Shown: positions 30,781 through 40,118, numbered from the stretch's first letter. The stretch: 64,000 bases of DNA from Mycobacterium sp. 4858 (GCF_900240975.1 NZ_LT968776.1:124001-188000); one strand, 5' to 3'. Notes: generated from the letters alone by a model not told the origin. Numbers and translations: made by a program.

Positions 30781-32558
30781 GCCCGGTCAACCTTGTCCGG
30801 CTTGACGTCTATTCCGGATTCCTTGCGTTGCTGGGCGGTGATGGGCGCGGGCGCCTCGGTGAGCGGGTCGACGCCGCCGCCGGTCTTGGGGAACGCGATC
30901 ACCTCGCGGATGGAGTCCACCCGGGACAGCAGCGCGTTGATCCGGTCCCAGCCGAAGGCGATCCCGCCGTGCGGCGGTGCGCCAAAGGTGAACGCCTCCA
31001 ACAGGAATCCGAACTTGTCCTCGGCCTCGGCGCGATCCAGGCCCATCACCGCGAACACCCGCTCCTGGATGTCACGGCGGTGGATACGGATCGAGCCGCC
31101 CCCGATCTCGTTGCCGTTGCAGACGATGTCGTAGGCGTCGGCGAGCACGCCGCCGGGGTCGGTGTCGATGACGTCCTCGAACTCGGGCTTGGGCGAGGTG
31201 AACGCGTGATGCACCGCCGTCCACGCCCCCGCGCCGACGGCCACGTCGCCGGCGGCGGTCGCCTCCTCGGCCGGCTCGAACAGCGGTGGGTCCACCACCC
31301 ACACGAACGCCCATGCGTCGGGGTCGACGAGGCCCAGCCGGTCCGCGATCTCGTTGCGGGCCGCACCGAGCAGGGCCCGCGACGACTTGGGCGGGCCGGC
31401 CGAGAAGAAGATGCAGTCCCCCGGCTTGGCCCCGACGTGCGCGGCCAGCCCGTCGCGCTCGGCGTCGGACAGGTTCTTGGCCACCGGCCCGCCGAGCGTG
31501 CCGTCGTCGGCCACCAGCACGTAGGCCAGGCCGCGGTGCCCGCGCTGTTTGGCCCACTCCTGCCAGCCGTCCAGCGTGCGCCGTGGCTGCGACGCCCCAC
31601 CGGGCATGACCACCGCACCGACGTACGGTGCCTGGAAGACGCGAAAGGTGGTGTCGGAGAAGAACTCTGCGCACTCGACGAGCTCCAGCCCGAACCGCAT
31701 GTCCGGCTTGTCCGAGCCGAATCGGCGCATCGCGTCGGCATAGCTGATCCGCGGGATCGGCGTCGGGATCTGGTAGCCGATCAGCGCCCACAGCGCGGTC
31801 AGGATCTCCTCGGAGATCGCGATGATGTCCTCGGCGTCGACGAAGCTCATCTCCATGTCGAGCTGGGTGAACTCGGGCTGACGGTCGGCGCGGAAATCCT
31901 CGTCGCGGTAGCAGCGGGCGATCTGGTAGTAGCGCTCCATCCCGGCCACCATCAGCAGCTGCTTGAACAGCTGTGGGCTCTGCGGCAGGGCGTAGAACGA
32001 TCCGGGGTGCAGGCGCGAGGGCACCAGGAAGTCGCGCGCCCCCTCGGGTGTGGAGCGGGTGATCGTCGGCGTCTCGATCTCGACGAAGTCGTGTCGCGCC
32101 AGCACCGAGCGGGCGGCGGCATTGACCTTGGAACGCAGCCGGATTGCGGCGGCCGGCCCGTCGCGGCGCAGGTCGAGGTAGCGGTACTTCAGCCGCAACT
32201 CCTCGCCGGCGGGCTCGTCGAGCTGGAACGGCAGCGGCGCGCTCTCGCCCAGCACGGTCAGCGACGCGGCGTTGACCTCGATGTCACCCGTGGCGATCTC
32301 GGGGTTGGCGTTGCCCTCCGGGCGGATCTCGACGACCCCGGTGACCGCGATGCAGAACTCGGCGCGCAACCGGTGCGCCTGGGCCAGCACGTCCTCGGCG
32401 CGGAACACCACCTGGGCGATGCCCGAGGCGTCGCGCAGGTCGATGAAGATGACGCCGCCGTGGTCGCGGCGGCGAGCCACCCAGCCCGCCAGAGTCACCT
32501 GCTGCCCGGCTTCGCTGCTTCTCAGCGAACCGGCGGCGTGGCTGCGCAGCACAAACAC
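30777..32558 (-). CDS. aspS: Aspartyl-tRNA synthetase
   Basis: Class IIb synthetase, 593 residues, bacterial type with a GAD insertion: OB-fold anticodon domain ([20 protein letters not shown]), class II motifs [40 protein letters not shown] and [14 protein letters not shown]. Mycobacterial enzymes are usually non-discriminating and feed the GatCAB amidotransferase. Annotated start GTG 32558 matches the M. tuberculosis start MFVLRSH; GTG 32552 is better spaced from the GAAAGGGA ribosome site and cannot be excluded. Confidence 0.96.
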   Translation of the reverse strand: MFVLRSHAAGSLRSSEAGQQVTLAGWVARRRDHGGVIFIDLRDASGIAQVVFRAEDVLAQAHRLRAEFCIAVTGVVEIRPEGNANPEIATGDIEVNAASLTVLGESAPLPFQLDEPAGEELRLKYRYLDLRRDGPAAAIRLRSKVNAAARSVLARHDFVEIETPTITRSTPEGARDFLVPSRLHPGSFYALPQSPQLFKQLLMVAGMERYYQIARCYRDEDFRADRQPEFTQLDMEMSFVDAEDIIAISEEILTALWALIGYQIPTPIPRISYADAMRRFGSDKPDMRFGLELVECAEFFSDTTFRVFQAPYVGAVVMPGGASQPRRTLDGWQEWAKQRGHRGLAYVLVADDGTLGGPVAKNLSDAERDGLAAHVGAKPGDCIFFSAGPPKSSRALLGAARNEIADRLGLVDPDAWAFVWVVDPPLFEPAEEATAAGDVAVGAGAWTAVHHAFTSPKPEFEDVIDTDPGGVLADAYDIVCNGNEIGGGSIRIHRRDIQERVFAVMGLDRAEAEDKFGFLLEAFTFGAPPHGGIAFGWDRINALLSRVDSIREVIAFPKTGGGVDPLTEAPAPITAQQRKESGIDVKPDKVDRA

Positions 32559-32588
32559 TCCCTTTCAGCAGGCTTTGGACGAGTGCCC

Positions 32589-32594
32589 AGTCTA
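32589..32594 (-). promoter_or_regulatory. Putative -10 element for aspS
   Basis: TAGACT on the minus strand, 30 bases upstream of the aspS start, matches TANNNT and lies in the short divergent space shared with the PanE-like gene. Inference from motif and position. Confidence 0.4.
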
Positions 32595-32632
32595 GAGCAG
32601 GTACTTTCGGTCCTATCGCCACCAACCCCCCA

Positions 32633-33514
32633 ATGAGAATCGCACTAGTCGGCCCCGGCGCCGTCGGTACGACGGTCGCCGCACTGCTGCACAAGGCCGG
32701 GCATTCGGTGCTGGTGTGCGGCCACACCCCCCGAGACCGCATCGAATTGCGGCCCGACGGCGCGGATCCGATCGTCGTCCCGGGGCCCGTGCACACCGAT
32801 CCCAGCGAGGTGAACGGGCCCGTCGACGTGGTGGTGCTGGCGGTCAAGGCCACCCAGAACAACGCCGCGGCCGGATGGCTGGCCCGCCTGTGCGGGCCGC
32901 ACACGATCGTCGCGGTGCTGCAGAACGGCGTCGAGCAGGTCGAGCAAGTACAGCCGCACTGCCCGTCGTCGCCCGTGGTCCCCGGCATCGTCTGGTATTC
33001 CGCGGAGACCCAGCCCGGCGGCTGGGTCCGGCTGCGCACCGAGCCCGCGCTGGTACTGCCCAGCGGGCCCTCGGCGGAGGCGATCGCCGAGCTGCTGCGC
33101 GGCGCGGGATGCCGGGTGGACTGCGACCCCGACTTCATCACCGCGGCCTGGCGCAAGTTGCTCACCAACGCGCTGGCCGGGTTCATGGCGCTGTCCGGGC
33201 GGCGGTCCGGCATGTTCCGCCGCGACGACGTCGCCGCACTGTCGCGCCGCTACGTCGCCGAGTGCCTGGCGGTGGCGCGGGCCGAGGGCGCCCGGCTGCC
33301 CGACGGCATCGTCGACGAGCTGGCGGACATGTTCCGCCGCGCACCCGAGGACATGGGGACGTCGATCCTGGCCGACCGGGAGAACGGCCGCCGGATGGAA
33401 TGGGACGTCCGCAACGGGGTGATCATCCGCAAGGCCCGCGCCCATGATCTGGCGACGCCGATCAGCGACGTCGTTGTGCCGTTACTGGCCGCGGCCAGCG
33501 ACGGGCCAGGATAG
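32633..33514 (+). CDS. PanE/ApbA-type 2-dehydropantoate 2-reductase family protein
   Basis: 293-residue NAD(P)H-dependent ketoacid reductase family protein, orthologue of Rv2573 but with a longer C-terminus. Rossmann loop MRIALVGPGAVGTTVAALLH at the start, VDVVVLAVKATQNNAAAGWL, the NGV segment AVLQNGVEQVEQ, and the C-terminal catalytic Lys region FITAAWRKLLTNALAGFMAL with DMGTSILADRENGRRMEWDV. Ketopantoate reductase in pantothenate synthesis is possible, but several paralogous reductases share these motifs. Divergent from aspS. Confidence 0.85.
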   Translation: MRIALVGPGAVGTTVAALLHKAGHSVLVCGHTPRDRIELRPDGADPIVVPGPVHTDPSEVNGPVDVVVLAVKATQNNAAAGWLARLCGPHTIVAVLQNGVEQVEQVQPHCPSSPVVPGIVWYSAETQPGGWVRLRTEPALVLPSGPSAEAIAELLRGAGCRVDCDPDFITAAWRKLLTNALAGFMALSGRRSGMFRRDDVAALSRRYVAECLAVARAEGARLPDGIVDELADMFRRAPEDMGTSILADRENGRRMEWDVRNGVIIRKARAHDLATPISDVVVPLLAAASDGPG

Positions 33515-33523
33515 ATTCGAGCC

Positions 33524-34027
33524 ATGTTCCCCTGCGACCGCGTGGACATGAGCTTCATCGACAGCGCGCCGTTCGTGTTCCGCAACAGCGTCGACCTGGC
33601 CATCACGCCCGAGCAGCTGTTCGAGGTGCTCGCCGACGCGGAGTCCTGGCCGCGCTGGGCGAGCGTGATCACCAAGGTGACCTGGACCAGCCCCGAGCCG
33701 CGCGGTGTGGGCACCACCCGCGTCGTCGAGATGCGCGGCGGCATGGTCGGCAATGAGGAATTCCTGGCGTGGGAGCCGTTCAGCCACATGGCTTTCCGGT
33801 TCAACGAATGCTCGACGCAGGCCGTCGCCGCGTTCGCCGAGGACTACCGGGTCGAGGCCATCCCCGGTGGTTGCCGGCTGACGTGGACCATGGCGCAGAA
33901 GCCCGCGGGCCCGGCGCGGCTGGCGATGTACCTGGTGGGGCCGCTGCTGAACCTGGGCCTTCGCCGATTCCTGCGCAACCTGCGCAGCTACACCGATGCC
34001 CGCTACTCCGCGACCCAGCAACATTAG
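33524..34027 (+). CDS. SRPBCC / polyketide cyclase-like protein (Rv2574-like)
   Basis: 167-residue START-fold protein, orthologue of Rv2574. VDLAITPEQLFEVLADAESW and PRWASVITKVTWTSPEP open the lipid-binding barrel; the long C-terminal helix is GPLLNLGLRRFLRNLRSYTD. Ligand unknown. The ATG at 33524 lies six bases behind TAGATT (33512-33517), a -10-like element, so it may be translated from a leaderless mRNA; ATG 33548 is an alternative. Nine bases separate it from the preceding stop. Confidence 0.85.
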   Translation: MFPCDRVDMSFIDSAPFVFRNSVDLAITPEQLFEVLADAESWPRWASVITKVTWTSPEPRGVGTTRVVEMRGGMVGNEEFLAWEPFSHMAFRFNECSTQAVAAFAEDYRVEAIPGGCRLTWTMAQKPAGPARLAMYLVGPLLNLGLRRFLRNLRSYTDARYSATQQH

Positions 34028-34036
34028 GAGCCTGCC

Positions 34037-34912
34037 GTGACCTTCAACGAGGGTATGCAGATCGACACCAGCACCGCGTCCTCGTCGGGGGGCGGCATGG
34101 GCATGGCGCTCGGCGGCGGCGGCCTCGGGCTGCTCATCCTCATCGGCGCGCTGTTGTTGGGCGTCGATCCGGGCCGCGTCATGGACCAGTCGCAGTCGAA
34201 CACAAGCGGTTACTCCGCGCCCGGATTCGACCTGAGCCAGTGCAAGACCGGCGCCGATGCCAACAAGTACGTGCAGTGCCGCGTGGTCGCCACGGGCAAC
34301 TCGGTGGACGCGGTCTGGCACCAGCTGATGCCGAGGTACACCCGGCCGCACGTGCGGCTGTTCACCGGCTCGGTCGACACCGGCTGCGGGCCGGCGACCA
34401 CCGCGGTGGGGCCGTTCTACTGCCCGGTGGACCAGACCGCGTACTTCGACACCGACTTCTTCCAGGAGCTGGTCGACAAATTCGGTTCCAGCGGAGGGCC
34501 GTTCGCCCAGGAGTACGTGGTCGCCCACGAATACGGCCACCACGTGCAGCAGCTGCAGGGCGTCCTGGGCCGCTCGCAGCAGGGGGCGAAGGGCGCCGGC
34601 GGCAACGGCGTGCGCACGGAGTTGCAGGCGGACTGCTACGCGGGCATCTGGGCGCACTACGCGTCGACCGTCAAGCAGGAGAGCACCGGTGTGCCGTACC
34701 TGCAGCCCTTGAGCGACCAGGACATCCAAGACGCGCTGTCGGCCGCGGCGTCGGTGGGCGACGACCGGATTCAGAAGGAAGCGACCGGGCGGGTCAACCC
34801 GGAGTCGTGGACGCACGGCTCGTCGGAGCAGCGGCAGCACTGGTTCACCGTCGGCTACCAGACCGGCGACCCGAAGCAGTGCGACACCTTCTCCGCCCCG
34901 AGTCTGGGTTAG
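34037..34912 (+). CDS. Neutral zinc metallopeptidase (YpfJ family, Rv2575-like)
   Basis: 291 residues, orthologue of Rv2575. A Gly-rich N-terminus (SSGGGMGMALGGGGLG) runs into a single hydrophobic helix LGLLILIGALLLGV at about residues 30-45, so the peptidase domain is probably extracytoplasmic. The zinc site is HEYGHH within AQEYVVAHEYGHHVQQLQGV, with the downstream Glu in ELQADCYAGIWAHYA. Cysteines (CKTG, CRVV, CGPA, YCPV, QCD) could form disulfides. GTG start at 34037, RBS AGGAG; nine bases after the SRPBCC gene. Confidence 0.9.
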   Translation: MTFNEGMQIDTSTASSSGGGMGMALGGGGLGLLILIGALLLGVDPGRVMDQSQSNTSGYSAPGFDLSQCKTGADANKYVQCRVVATGNSVDAVWHQLMPRYTRPHVRLFTGSVDTGCGPATTAVGPFYCPVDQTAYFDTDFFQELVDKFGSSGGPFAQEYVVAHEYGHHVQQLQGVLGRSQQGAKGAGGNGVRTELQADCYAGIWAHYASTVKQESTGVPYLQPLSDQDIQDALSAAASVGDDRIQKEATGRVNPESWTHGSSEQRQHWFTVGYQTGDPKQCDTFSAPSLG

Positions 34913-34963
34913 TCCGCCTGCAGTTTCGGCAATTCCGCACCCGGCGGTGACGCCGCTCGTCCC

Positions 34964-35013
34964 ATGGCGGCGGCCCGCTTCGCCCGGCTCCGCCGCGCTC
35001 ACGACCACCGCTA
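34964..35013 (-). repeat. Third, inverted copy of the 24.7-kb intergenic repeat
   Basis: Read on the minus strand from TAGCGGTGGTCGTGAGCGCG it matches the 24661 unit at about nine of ten positions over 48 bases, differing mainly by C/T and A/G changes. Like the other copies it begins with TAGCGG and ends at GCCGCCAT. Here it lies between the metallopeptidase and MFS genes. Confidence 0.8.
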
Positions 35014-35040
35014 GGTCGTGCGCGGGTCAGGTGCGTGCCC

Positions 35041-35046
35041 TAGACT
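35041..35046 (+). promoter_or_regulatory. Putative -10 element for the MFS gene
   Basis: TAGACT about 37 bases upstream of the MFS ATG; a GCGAAAGGCG ribosome site follows. Motif-based inference. Confidence 0.4.
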
Positions 35047-35082
35047 TCTACCCCGCCGCACGACGCGAAAGGCGTTGCCCGT

Positions 35083-36696
35083 ATGTCGGATATGACGCAG
35101 GAGCGCACCGACGCCGCGGAGGTGTCGGCGTGGGCACCGTTGCGCAACCAGGTTTTCCGTGCGCTGTTCGTCGCGCAGTTCGTCTCCAACGTGGGCACCT
35201 GGATGCAAAGTGTGGCCGCGCAATGGGTCTTGGTGGAGGGCGGCAGCAGCGCCACCGTCGTGGCATTGGTCCAGACCGCTAGCCTCGGGCCGACGCTGGT
35301 GTTGGCACTGTTTTCCGGCGCGCTCGCCGACGTGTTCGACCAGCGACGGTTGCTGATCGTCCTGCAGTCGTATGCGGTGTTGGTGGCGCTCGCGCTGGCG
35401 GGACTGACCTACTTCGGCCACCTCACCCCGACGGCTCTGCTGCTGTTCACCCTGGCCATCGGCGTCGCCTCCGCGATCACGGCGCCTGCCTGGCAGGCGA
35501 TCCAGCCCGAGGTCGTCCCCCGCGAGCAGATCACCGCCGCGGCGACGTTGGCCAGCGTCTCGGTCAACGTCGCCAGGGTGGTCGGGCCCGCGATCGGCGG
35601 CATCGTGCTGGCGGTGACCGGTCCGGCGGCGGTCTTCGCGATCAACGCGATCTCGTTCGTGGGCATCATCGTCGCCTTGGCGGCGTGGCAGCGACCCAAG
35701 CAGATCGCGCCCATCGAACGAGAACACCTCGGCCAGGCGATCCTGACGGGACTGGCCTATGTGGTCAACGGTCCGATCTACCGCCGGATCCTGCTGCGCG
35801 CAGCCCTTTTCGTCTTCCCCGCCTCGGCCCTGCTGGCGCTGCTGCCCGTGACGGCCGCCGACACCTGGCACCTGGGGGCCGGCGGCTACGGTCTGGCGCT
35901 GGGCGCCATCGGTGTCGGCGCCGTGCTGGCCGTCGCGGTCCCCGCGCCGCTACGCCAGAAGGTGCCGCCCAACACACTGCTGGCGGGGTGCGCCGCCGCA
36001 TACGGCGCCGCCACGCTCGCGGTGGTCTTTCTGCCGTTCGCCGCGGCGGCGCCGTTCCTGGTGTTGTCGGGGATGACCTGGCTGATCACGCTGACAACGT
36101 TGAACGCCGCGGCGCAGCTGCATCTGCCGCGCTGGGTGCGCGCCCGCGGGTTGGCGATGTACCTGCTGGTCTTCACCGGCTCACAGGCGCTCGGGTCGTA
36201 TCTGTGGGGTGTCGTCGCCACGCGCGAAGGACTGGGCGTGGCGTTGACCGTGGCGGCGGTGCTGCTGGGCGTCACCGCGCTGAGCGTCGTCCCGCTCGGG
36301 CTGCGGCCGGAAACCGGGAAGCTGAGCCGCGACATCTCGCGGGCCTGGCCGTCACCCATGGTCGTCTTCGAACCGTGCCCCAACGACGGGCCCGTCCTGG
36401 TGACCGTGCGCTATCGCGTCGCGACCGACACCCTCCAAGACTTCGTCAAGGCGATGAGCGCGGTGCGGCGCTCACGGCTGCGAACGGGCGGCCACAGCTG
36501 GGGGCTGTATCACAGCCTGGAACATCCCGACACGGTGCTCGAGCGGTTCACGGTGCCATCGTGGACCGAATTCGAACGCCAGCACACCGAACGCTGGCTG
36601 GAGTCCGACCACGACGGGGTGACCAACGCCGTGGGCTACACCGTCGACAACACCCGCCACCACGAGTACTACCTCGCGCTGCGGGTGCGCCACTGA
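35083..36696 (+). CDS. MFS exporter (MFS_3/EntS type) with C-terminal soluble domain
   Basis: 537 residues. Ten to twelve hydrophobic helices over residues 20-410, with the MFS_3 opening LRNQVFRALFVAQFVSNVGT, the motif A-like loop ALADVFDQRRLLIVLQ, and PAWQAIQPEVVPREQITAAA. After residue 420 comes a soluble domain (GPVLVTVRYRVATDTLQDFV, SWGLYHSLEHPDTVLERFTV, HHEYYLALRVRH) resembling a dimeric alpha/beta-barrel monooxygenase-like fold found on other MFS_3 proteins. Substrate unknown; relatives export siderophores or drugs. Not part of the M. tuberculosis gene order here. Confidence 0.87.
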   Translation: MSDMTQERTDAAEVSAWAPLRNQVFRALFVAQFVSNVGTWMQSVAAQWVLVEGGSSATVVALVQTASLGPTLVLALFSGALADVFDQRRLLIVLQSYAVLVALALAGLTYFGHLTPTALLLFTLAIGVASAITAPAWQAIQPEVVPREQITAAATLASVSVNVARVVGPAIGGIVLAVTGPAAVFAINAISFVGIIVALAAWQRPKQIAPIEREHLGQAILTGLAYVVNGPIYRRILLRAALFVFPASALLALLPVTAADTWHLGAGGYGLALGAIGVGAVLAVAVPAPLRQKVPPNTLLAGCAAAYGAATLAVVFLPFAAAAPFLVLSGMTWLITLTTLNAAAQLHLPRWVRARGLAMYLLVFTGSQALGSYLWGVVATREGLGVALTVAAVLLGVTALSVVPLGLRPETGKLSRDISRAWPSPMVVFEPCPNDGPVLVTVRYRVATDTLQDFVKAMSAVRRSRLRTGGHSWGLYHSLEHPDTVLERFTVPSWTEFERQHTERWLESDHDGVTNAVGYTVDNTRHHEYYLALRVRH

Positions 36697-36712
36697 ACCA
36701 CGCCCGGCGGCG

Positions 36713-36736
36713 CGGTGTTCGCTATCGGCGAACCGG
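36713..36736. terminator. Putative bidirectional terminator hairpin
   Basis: CGG-T-GTTCGC pairs with GCGAAC-CGG around a TATCG loop (one bulged T), between the convergent MFS and Rv2576c-type genes. There is no U-tract, as is usual for mycobacterial hairpin terminators. Confidence 0.4.
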
Positions 36737-36747
36737 CGTCGGCCGGC

Positions 36748-37191
36748 TCACCAGGGTCGCGTGGAGCAGGTGACCCCGGTGGTGGCGCTCTGCGTCACCA
36801 CGACCTGGCCGTCGACGGCGATCTGGCACTGAATCTGCGGGGTGTTCGACGAATCGCAGTCTGGCCAGTGGCACCCGCCGCTCGCGTTGACGAACGCCCA
36901 CTGATTCGGGTCGTTCAGCGTCGTGTTGTAGACCAGCGGCTGATTTGCGGCGAACGCCGTCTGCACGCTGTTCAGGTACTGCGAGGAGTTGGCGTTGAAC
37001 GCCGCCTGGCTGGGCGGATCGGTGTTCATGTAGCGGACGTTGCCGGTGAGGTTGCCGGTGGCGGTGATGGTGTAGGTCACCTGGTGGCCGGCCGGGTCCG
37101 CCGATGAGGTCGCGGGCGTGACGGCCACCGCTGCGGCGGCCGCAAACGCCGCCGCCGCGACCCCCGTGGTCACTATTCGCACGTTCGTCAT
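36748..37191 (-). CDS. Secreted MmpS-like protein (Rv2576c-like)
   Basis: 147 residues, orthologue of Rv2576c. Start ATG 37191 gives MTNVRIVTTGVAAAAFAAAA, a signal peptide ending near ATSSADPAG. The mature part VTYTITATGNLTGNVRYMNT resembles the beta-sandwich of MmpS proteins; four cysteines (CHWPDC, QC, CSTRPW) suggest two disulfides outside the membrane. No MmpL gene is adjacent. Function unknown. An ATG 18 bases upstream would add six residues. Confidence 0.82.
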   Translation of the reverse strand: MTNVRIVTTGVAAAAFAAAAAVAVTPATSSADPAGHQVTYTITATGNLTGNVRYMNTDPPSQAAFNANSSQYLNSVQTAFAANQPLVYNTTLNDPNQWAFVNASGGCHWPDCDSSNTPQIQCQIAVDGQVVVTQSATTGVTCSTRPW

Positions 37192-37218
37192 ATCGAAAAC
37201 GCTACCCAATTCGTTACG

Positions 37219-37238
37219 GCACTACGCACGAATAGTGC
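37219..37238. promoter_or_regulatory. Inverted repeat between divergent Rv2576c- and Rv2577-type genes
   Basis: GCACTA and TAGTGC, a 6-base perfect inverted repeat with 8-base spacer, lies 28 bases upstream of the secreted-protein start and 85 bases upstream of the phosphatase start. It may be an operator; short enough to be chance. Confidence 0.3.
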
Positions 37239-37322
37239 TCCGTGCTGTGCGTCCGTGCCCGCGGCGACCGCCTAGCGGCCGCCGTTCCGGCGGCGTTCAC
37301 CGGCTTCGGGTATGAAGCAGGG

Positions 37323-38918
37323 GTGGCCGACGACCCCGCCCCCCGAGGCAACGATCCGGCCCCCGGCATCAGCCGCCGCAGGTTGTTGACCACCAGCGCG
37401 GTCTCGGCCGCCCTCGGCGCGGGCGTCGGGGGCGGGGCCACTTTGGTGTGGTCGCACCCCAGCGCGCCCGCGCTCTGGTATCAGCCCAGCCGCAACGGCG
37501 CGCCGCCGGTGACCGGGCTGCACCTGCAATTCGGCCGGCACGCCGGCACCGAGGCCGTGGTGTCCTGGCACACCGTCGACGCGGTCCGCAACCCGCGCGT
37601 CATGCTCGGCACGCCGACGTCGGGCCTCGGGCGCACGGTCGCAGCCGAAACCCGCACCTATCGCGATGCCAAGTCCAACACCGAGGTCCGCGTCAACCAC
37701 GCCCGCCTGACGGACCTGACCCCGGACACCGACTACGTGTACGCCGCCGTGCACGACGGCGCGGAGCCCGAGATGGGCACCTTCCGCACCGCGCCGTCGG
37801 GACGTAAACCCTTCCGCTTCACCAGCTTCGGCGACCAGTCCACGCCGACACTGGAGCGGATGCCCGACGGCACCTACGGCACGGACAACATCGGATCGCC
37901 CGCGTCCGCCGACACCACCCTGGCAATCGAACGCATGGCGCCCCTGTTCAACCTGGTCAACGGCGACCTGTGCTACGCCAACCTCGCGCAGGACCGGATC
38001 CGCACGTGGTCGGCGTGGTTCGACAACAACACCCGATCGGCGCGCTACCGGCCGTGGATGCCCGCGGCGGGCAATCACGAGAACGAATTGGGCAATGGCC
38101 CAGTCGGTTACGCCGCCTATCAGACGTATTTCGCGGTGCCCGACTCGGGATCGAGCCCCGAAACGCGAGGGCTGTGGTATTCATTCACCGCCGGCTCGGT
38201 GCGGGTGATCAGCCTGAACAACGACGACGTGGCGTTTCAGGACGGCGGCAACTTCTACGTGCACGGCTACTCGGGCGGAGAGCAAAAGCGTTGGCTGGCA
38301 GCCGAACTCGTCGCCGCCCGGCGGGACCCGGACATCGACTGGATCGTCGTGTGCATGCACCAGACGGCGATCTCCACCGCCGACGCGCCCGCCAATGGCG
38401 CCGACCTGGGGATCCGCGAGGAATGGCTCCCGCTGTTCGACCAGCACCAGGTCGACCTCGTGGTGTGCGGCCACGAACACCATTACGAGCGATCGCATCC
38501 GTTACGCGGCACGCAGCAGACCGACACCCGAACGCCGATACCGGTGGACACCCGCACCGACGTCATCGACCCGACCAAGGGGACGGTGCACGTCGTCATC
38601 GGCGGCGGCGGCACGTCCGCGCCCAGCAACGGCTTCTTCTTCGCAGAGCCGCGCTGCCGGGTGTTGACCGGGGTCGCCGCGTTCGACCCCGGGCTGGGGC
38701 GCAAGGCACCGATCTACGTTCTGGAGGACGCACCGTGGTCCGCCTTCCGAGACCGCGACAATCCCTACGGCTTCGCGGCGTTCGACGTCGACCCGGGCCA
38801 ACCCGGCGGCGACACCTCGATCAAGGCCACCCATTACGCGCTGAGCGGGCCGTTCGGCGAAGTGACCGTGGTGGACCGGTTCACCCTGACCAAGCCGCGC
38901 CGAGACAGGCCGGCCTGA
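37323..38918 (+). CDS. Tat-exported purple acid phosphatase-like metallophosphoesterase (Rv2577-like)
   Basis: 531 residues from GTG 37323. N-terminal Tat signal GISRRRLLTTSAVSAALGAG, then a fibronectin-like purple acid phosphatase N domain (GLHLQFGRHAGTEAVVSWHT) and the dimetal core: Asp in TSFGDQS, NGDLCYANL, AAGNHENEL, VCMHQT and VCGHEHHYERSHP. These are the ligands of the FeFe/FeZn/FeMn centre of purple acid phosphatases. Likely periplasmic or surface-exposed and possibly used for phosphate scavenging. An in-frame upstream extension to 37242 lacks support. One base separates it from the convergent radical SAM stop. Confidence 0.9.
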   Translation: MADDPAPRGNDPAPGISRRRLLTTSAVSAALGAGVGGGATLVWSHPSAPALWYQPSRNGAPPVTGLHLQFGRHAGTEAVVSWHTVDAVRNPRVMLGTPTSGLGRTVAAETRTYRDAKSNTEVRVNHARLTDLTPDTDYVYAAVHDGAEPEMGTFRTAPSGRKPFRFTSFGDQSTPTLERMPDGTYGTDNIGSPASADTTLAIERMAPLFNLVNGDLCYANLAQDRIRTWSAWFDNNTRSARYRPWMPAAGNHENELGNGPVGYAAYQTYFAVPDSGSSPETRGLWYSFTAGSVRVISLNNDDVAFQDGGNFYVHGYSGGEQKRWLAAELVAARRDPDIDWIVVCMHQTAISTADAPANGADLGIREEWLPLFDQHQVDLVVCGHEHHYERSHPLRGTQQTDTRTPIPVDTRTDVIDPTKGTVHVVIGGGGTSAPSNGFFFAEPRCRVLTGVAAFDPGLGRKAPIYVLEDAPWSAFRDRDNPYGFAAFDVDPGQPGGDTSIKATHYALSGPFGEVTVVDRFTLTKPRRDRPA

Positions 38919-38919
38919 A

Positions 38920-39951
38920 TCAAAACAGCGTCGCCTGAACGCTTTCCGGCTCCGGCGGCGCCGCCACGACGGGCCGGCGGAACGAGCGCTGCTCGCCGCC
39001 CAGCCGGTATTTCGCGATCAGCGGCGCGGCCCGCGCCCGCAGCATCTCGCGGTAGCCGGGCGGCAGGTACGCGCCGCGCCGGTACAGCTCGCGGTAGCGG
39101 CCCACCAACTCCGGATGCGAGCCACCCAGCCAGGACATGAACCAGCCCCGGGTCGAGCCGCGCAGGTGCAGGCCGAAGACCGTGACACCGGTGGCGCCGG
39201 CCGCCGCGATCTGGCCCAGCAGGCCATCGAGATGCTCGACGGAGTCGGTCAGGTACGGCAGCACCGGCGCCACCATCACGTGGCAGTCCAGGCCCGCCTC
39301 GCGGATCGCGGTGATCAGGCCCAGCCGCGCCTGCGGCGTGGGCGTGCCGGGCTCGACGTCCCGATGCAGCTCCGGGTCACCGACGGCCAGCGACACCGCG
39401 ACCGACAGTGGAACGTGTTGCGCCGCATCGGCGATCAGGGGCAGGTCGCGCCGCAGCAGGGTGCCCTTGGTGAGGATCGACAGCGGTGTGCCGGATTCGG
39501 CGAGGGCGCCGATGATGCCGGGCATCAGCGCGTAGCGACCCTCGGCCCGCTGGTAGGGGTCGGTGTTGGTGCCCAGCGCGACGGTCTCGCGCCGCCACGA
39601 CGGCCGGCGCAGCTCGCGGCGCAGCACCTCGACGACGTTGGTCTTGACGATGACCTGGCTGTCGAAGTCGTTGCCGCAGTCGAGGTCCAGGTATTCGTGG
39701 GTGGGCCGGGCGAAGCAGTAGCGGCACGCGTGCGAGCAGCCCCGGTAGCCGTTGACGGTGTACCGGAACGGCAGCGCAGAAGCGCCCGGCACCTTGTTGA
39801 GCGCGGACTTGCACAGCACCTCGTGGAAGGTGATCCCCTCGAACTGCGGGGCGCGCACACTGCGGACCAGGCCGATCCGCTGCAGCCCCGGCAGCGCACC
39901 GTCCTCGACCGGCTCCCCGTTGACTGCGACGGCCTGGTCCACCCAGCGCAT
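38920..39951 (-). CDS. Radical SAM protein (Rv2578c-like), SOS-controlled
   Basis: 343 residues. The [4Fe-4S] motif CxxxCxxC is seen in YRGCSHACRYCFARPTHEYL near residues 70-85; further blocks are VALGTNTDPYQRAEGRY, LSILTKGTLLRRDLPLIADA and VMVAPVLPYLTDSVEHLDGL, the SplB/Rv2578c-type radical SAM family. The reaction is unknown. A perfect SOS box (39960-39975) starts nine bases upstream of the ATG, matching the reported LexA regulation of Rv2578c and implying a DNA-damage role. Confidence 0.9.
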   Translation of the reverse strand: MRWVDQAVAVNGEPVEDGALPGLQRIGLVRSVRAPQFEGITFHEVLCKSALNKVPGASALPFRYTVNGYRGCSHACRYCFARPTHEYLDLDCGNDFDSQVIVKTNVVEVLRRELRRPSWRRETVALGTNTDPYQRAEGRYALMPGIIGALAESGTPLSILTKGTLLRRDLPLIADAAQHVPLSVAVSLAVGDPELHRDVEPGTPTPQARLGLITAIREAGLDCHVMVAPVLPYLTDSVEHLDGLLGQIAAAGATGVTVFGLHLRGSTRGWFMSWLGGSHPELVGRYRELYRRGAYLPPGYREMLRARAAPLIAKYRLGGEQRSFRRPVVAAPPEPESVQATLF

Positions 39952-39959
39952 ACTTCTAT

Positions 39960-39975
39960 TCGAACATCAGTTCGA
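39960..39975. promoter_or_regulatory. LexA binding site (SOS box)
   Basis: TCGAACATCAGTTCGA is a perfect match to the mycobacterial SOS box TCGAAC-N4-GTTCGA, directly in front of the radical SAM gene. In M. tuberculosis this site is shared with the dehalogenase gene Rv2579, which is missing here; the box remains. Confidence 0.88.
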
Positions 39976-40118
39976 TATCGAGTCAAGCCTATGTGGTCGA
40001 GTCAGATGTGGCCGGGCTTCTTGATCGGCGCAGGGTGGCCTCGTCGGCGGCCACCGCGTCGCGACCCTGAAGCGCCGCGGCGAACGCCGAAATGATCGTG
40101 CCATCCACCAGATGTCTC

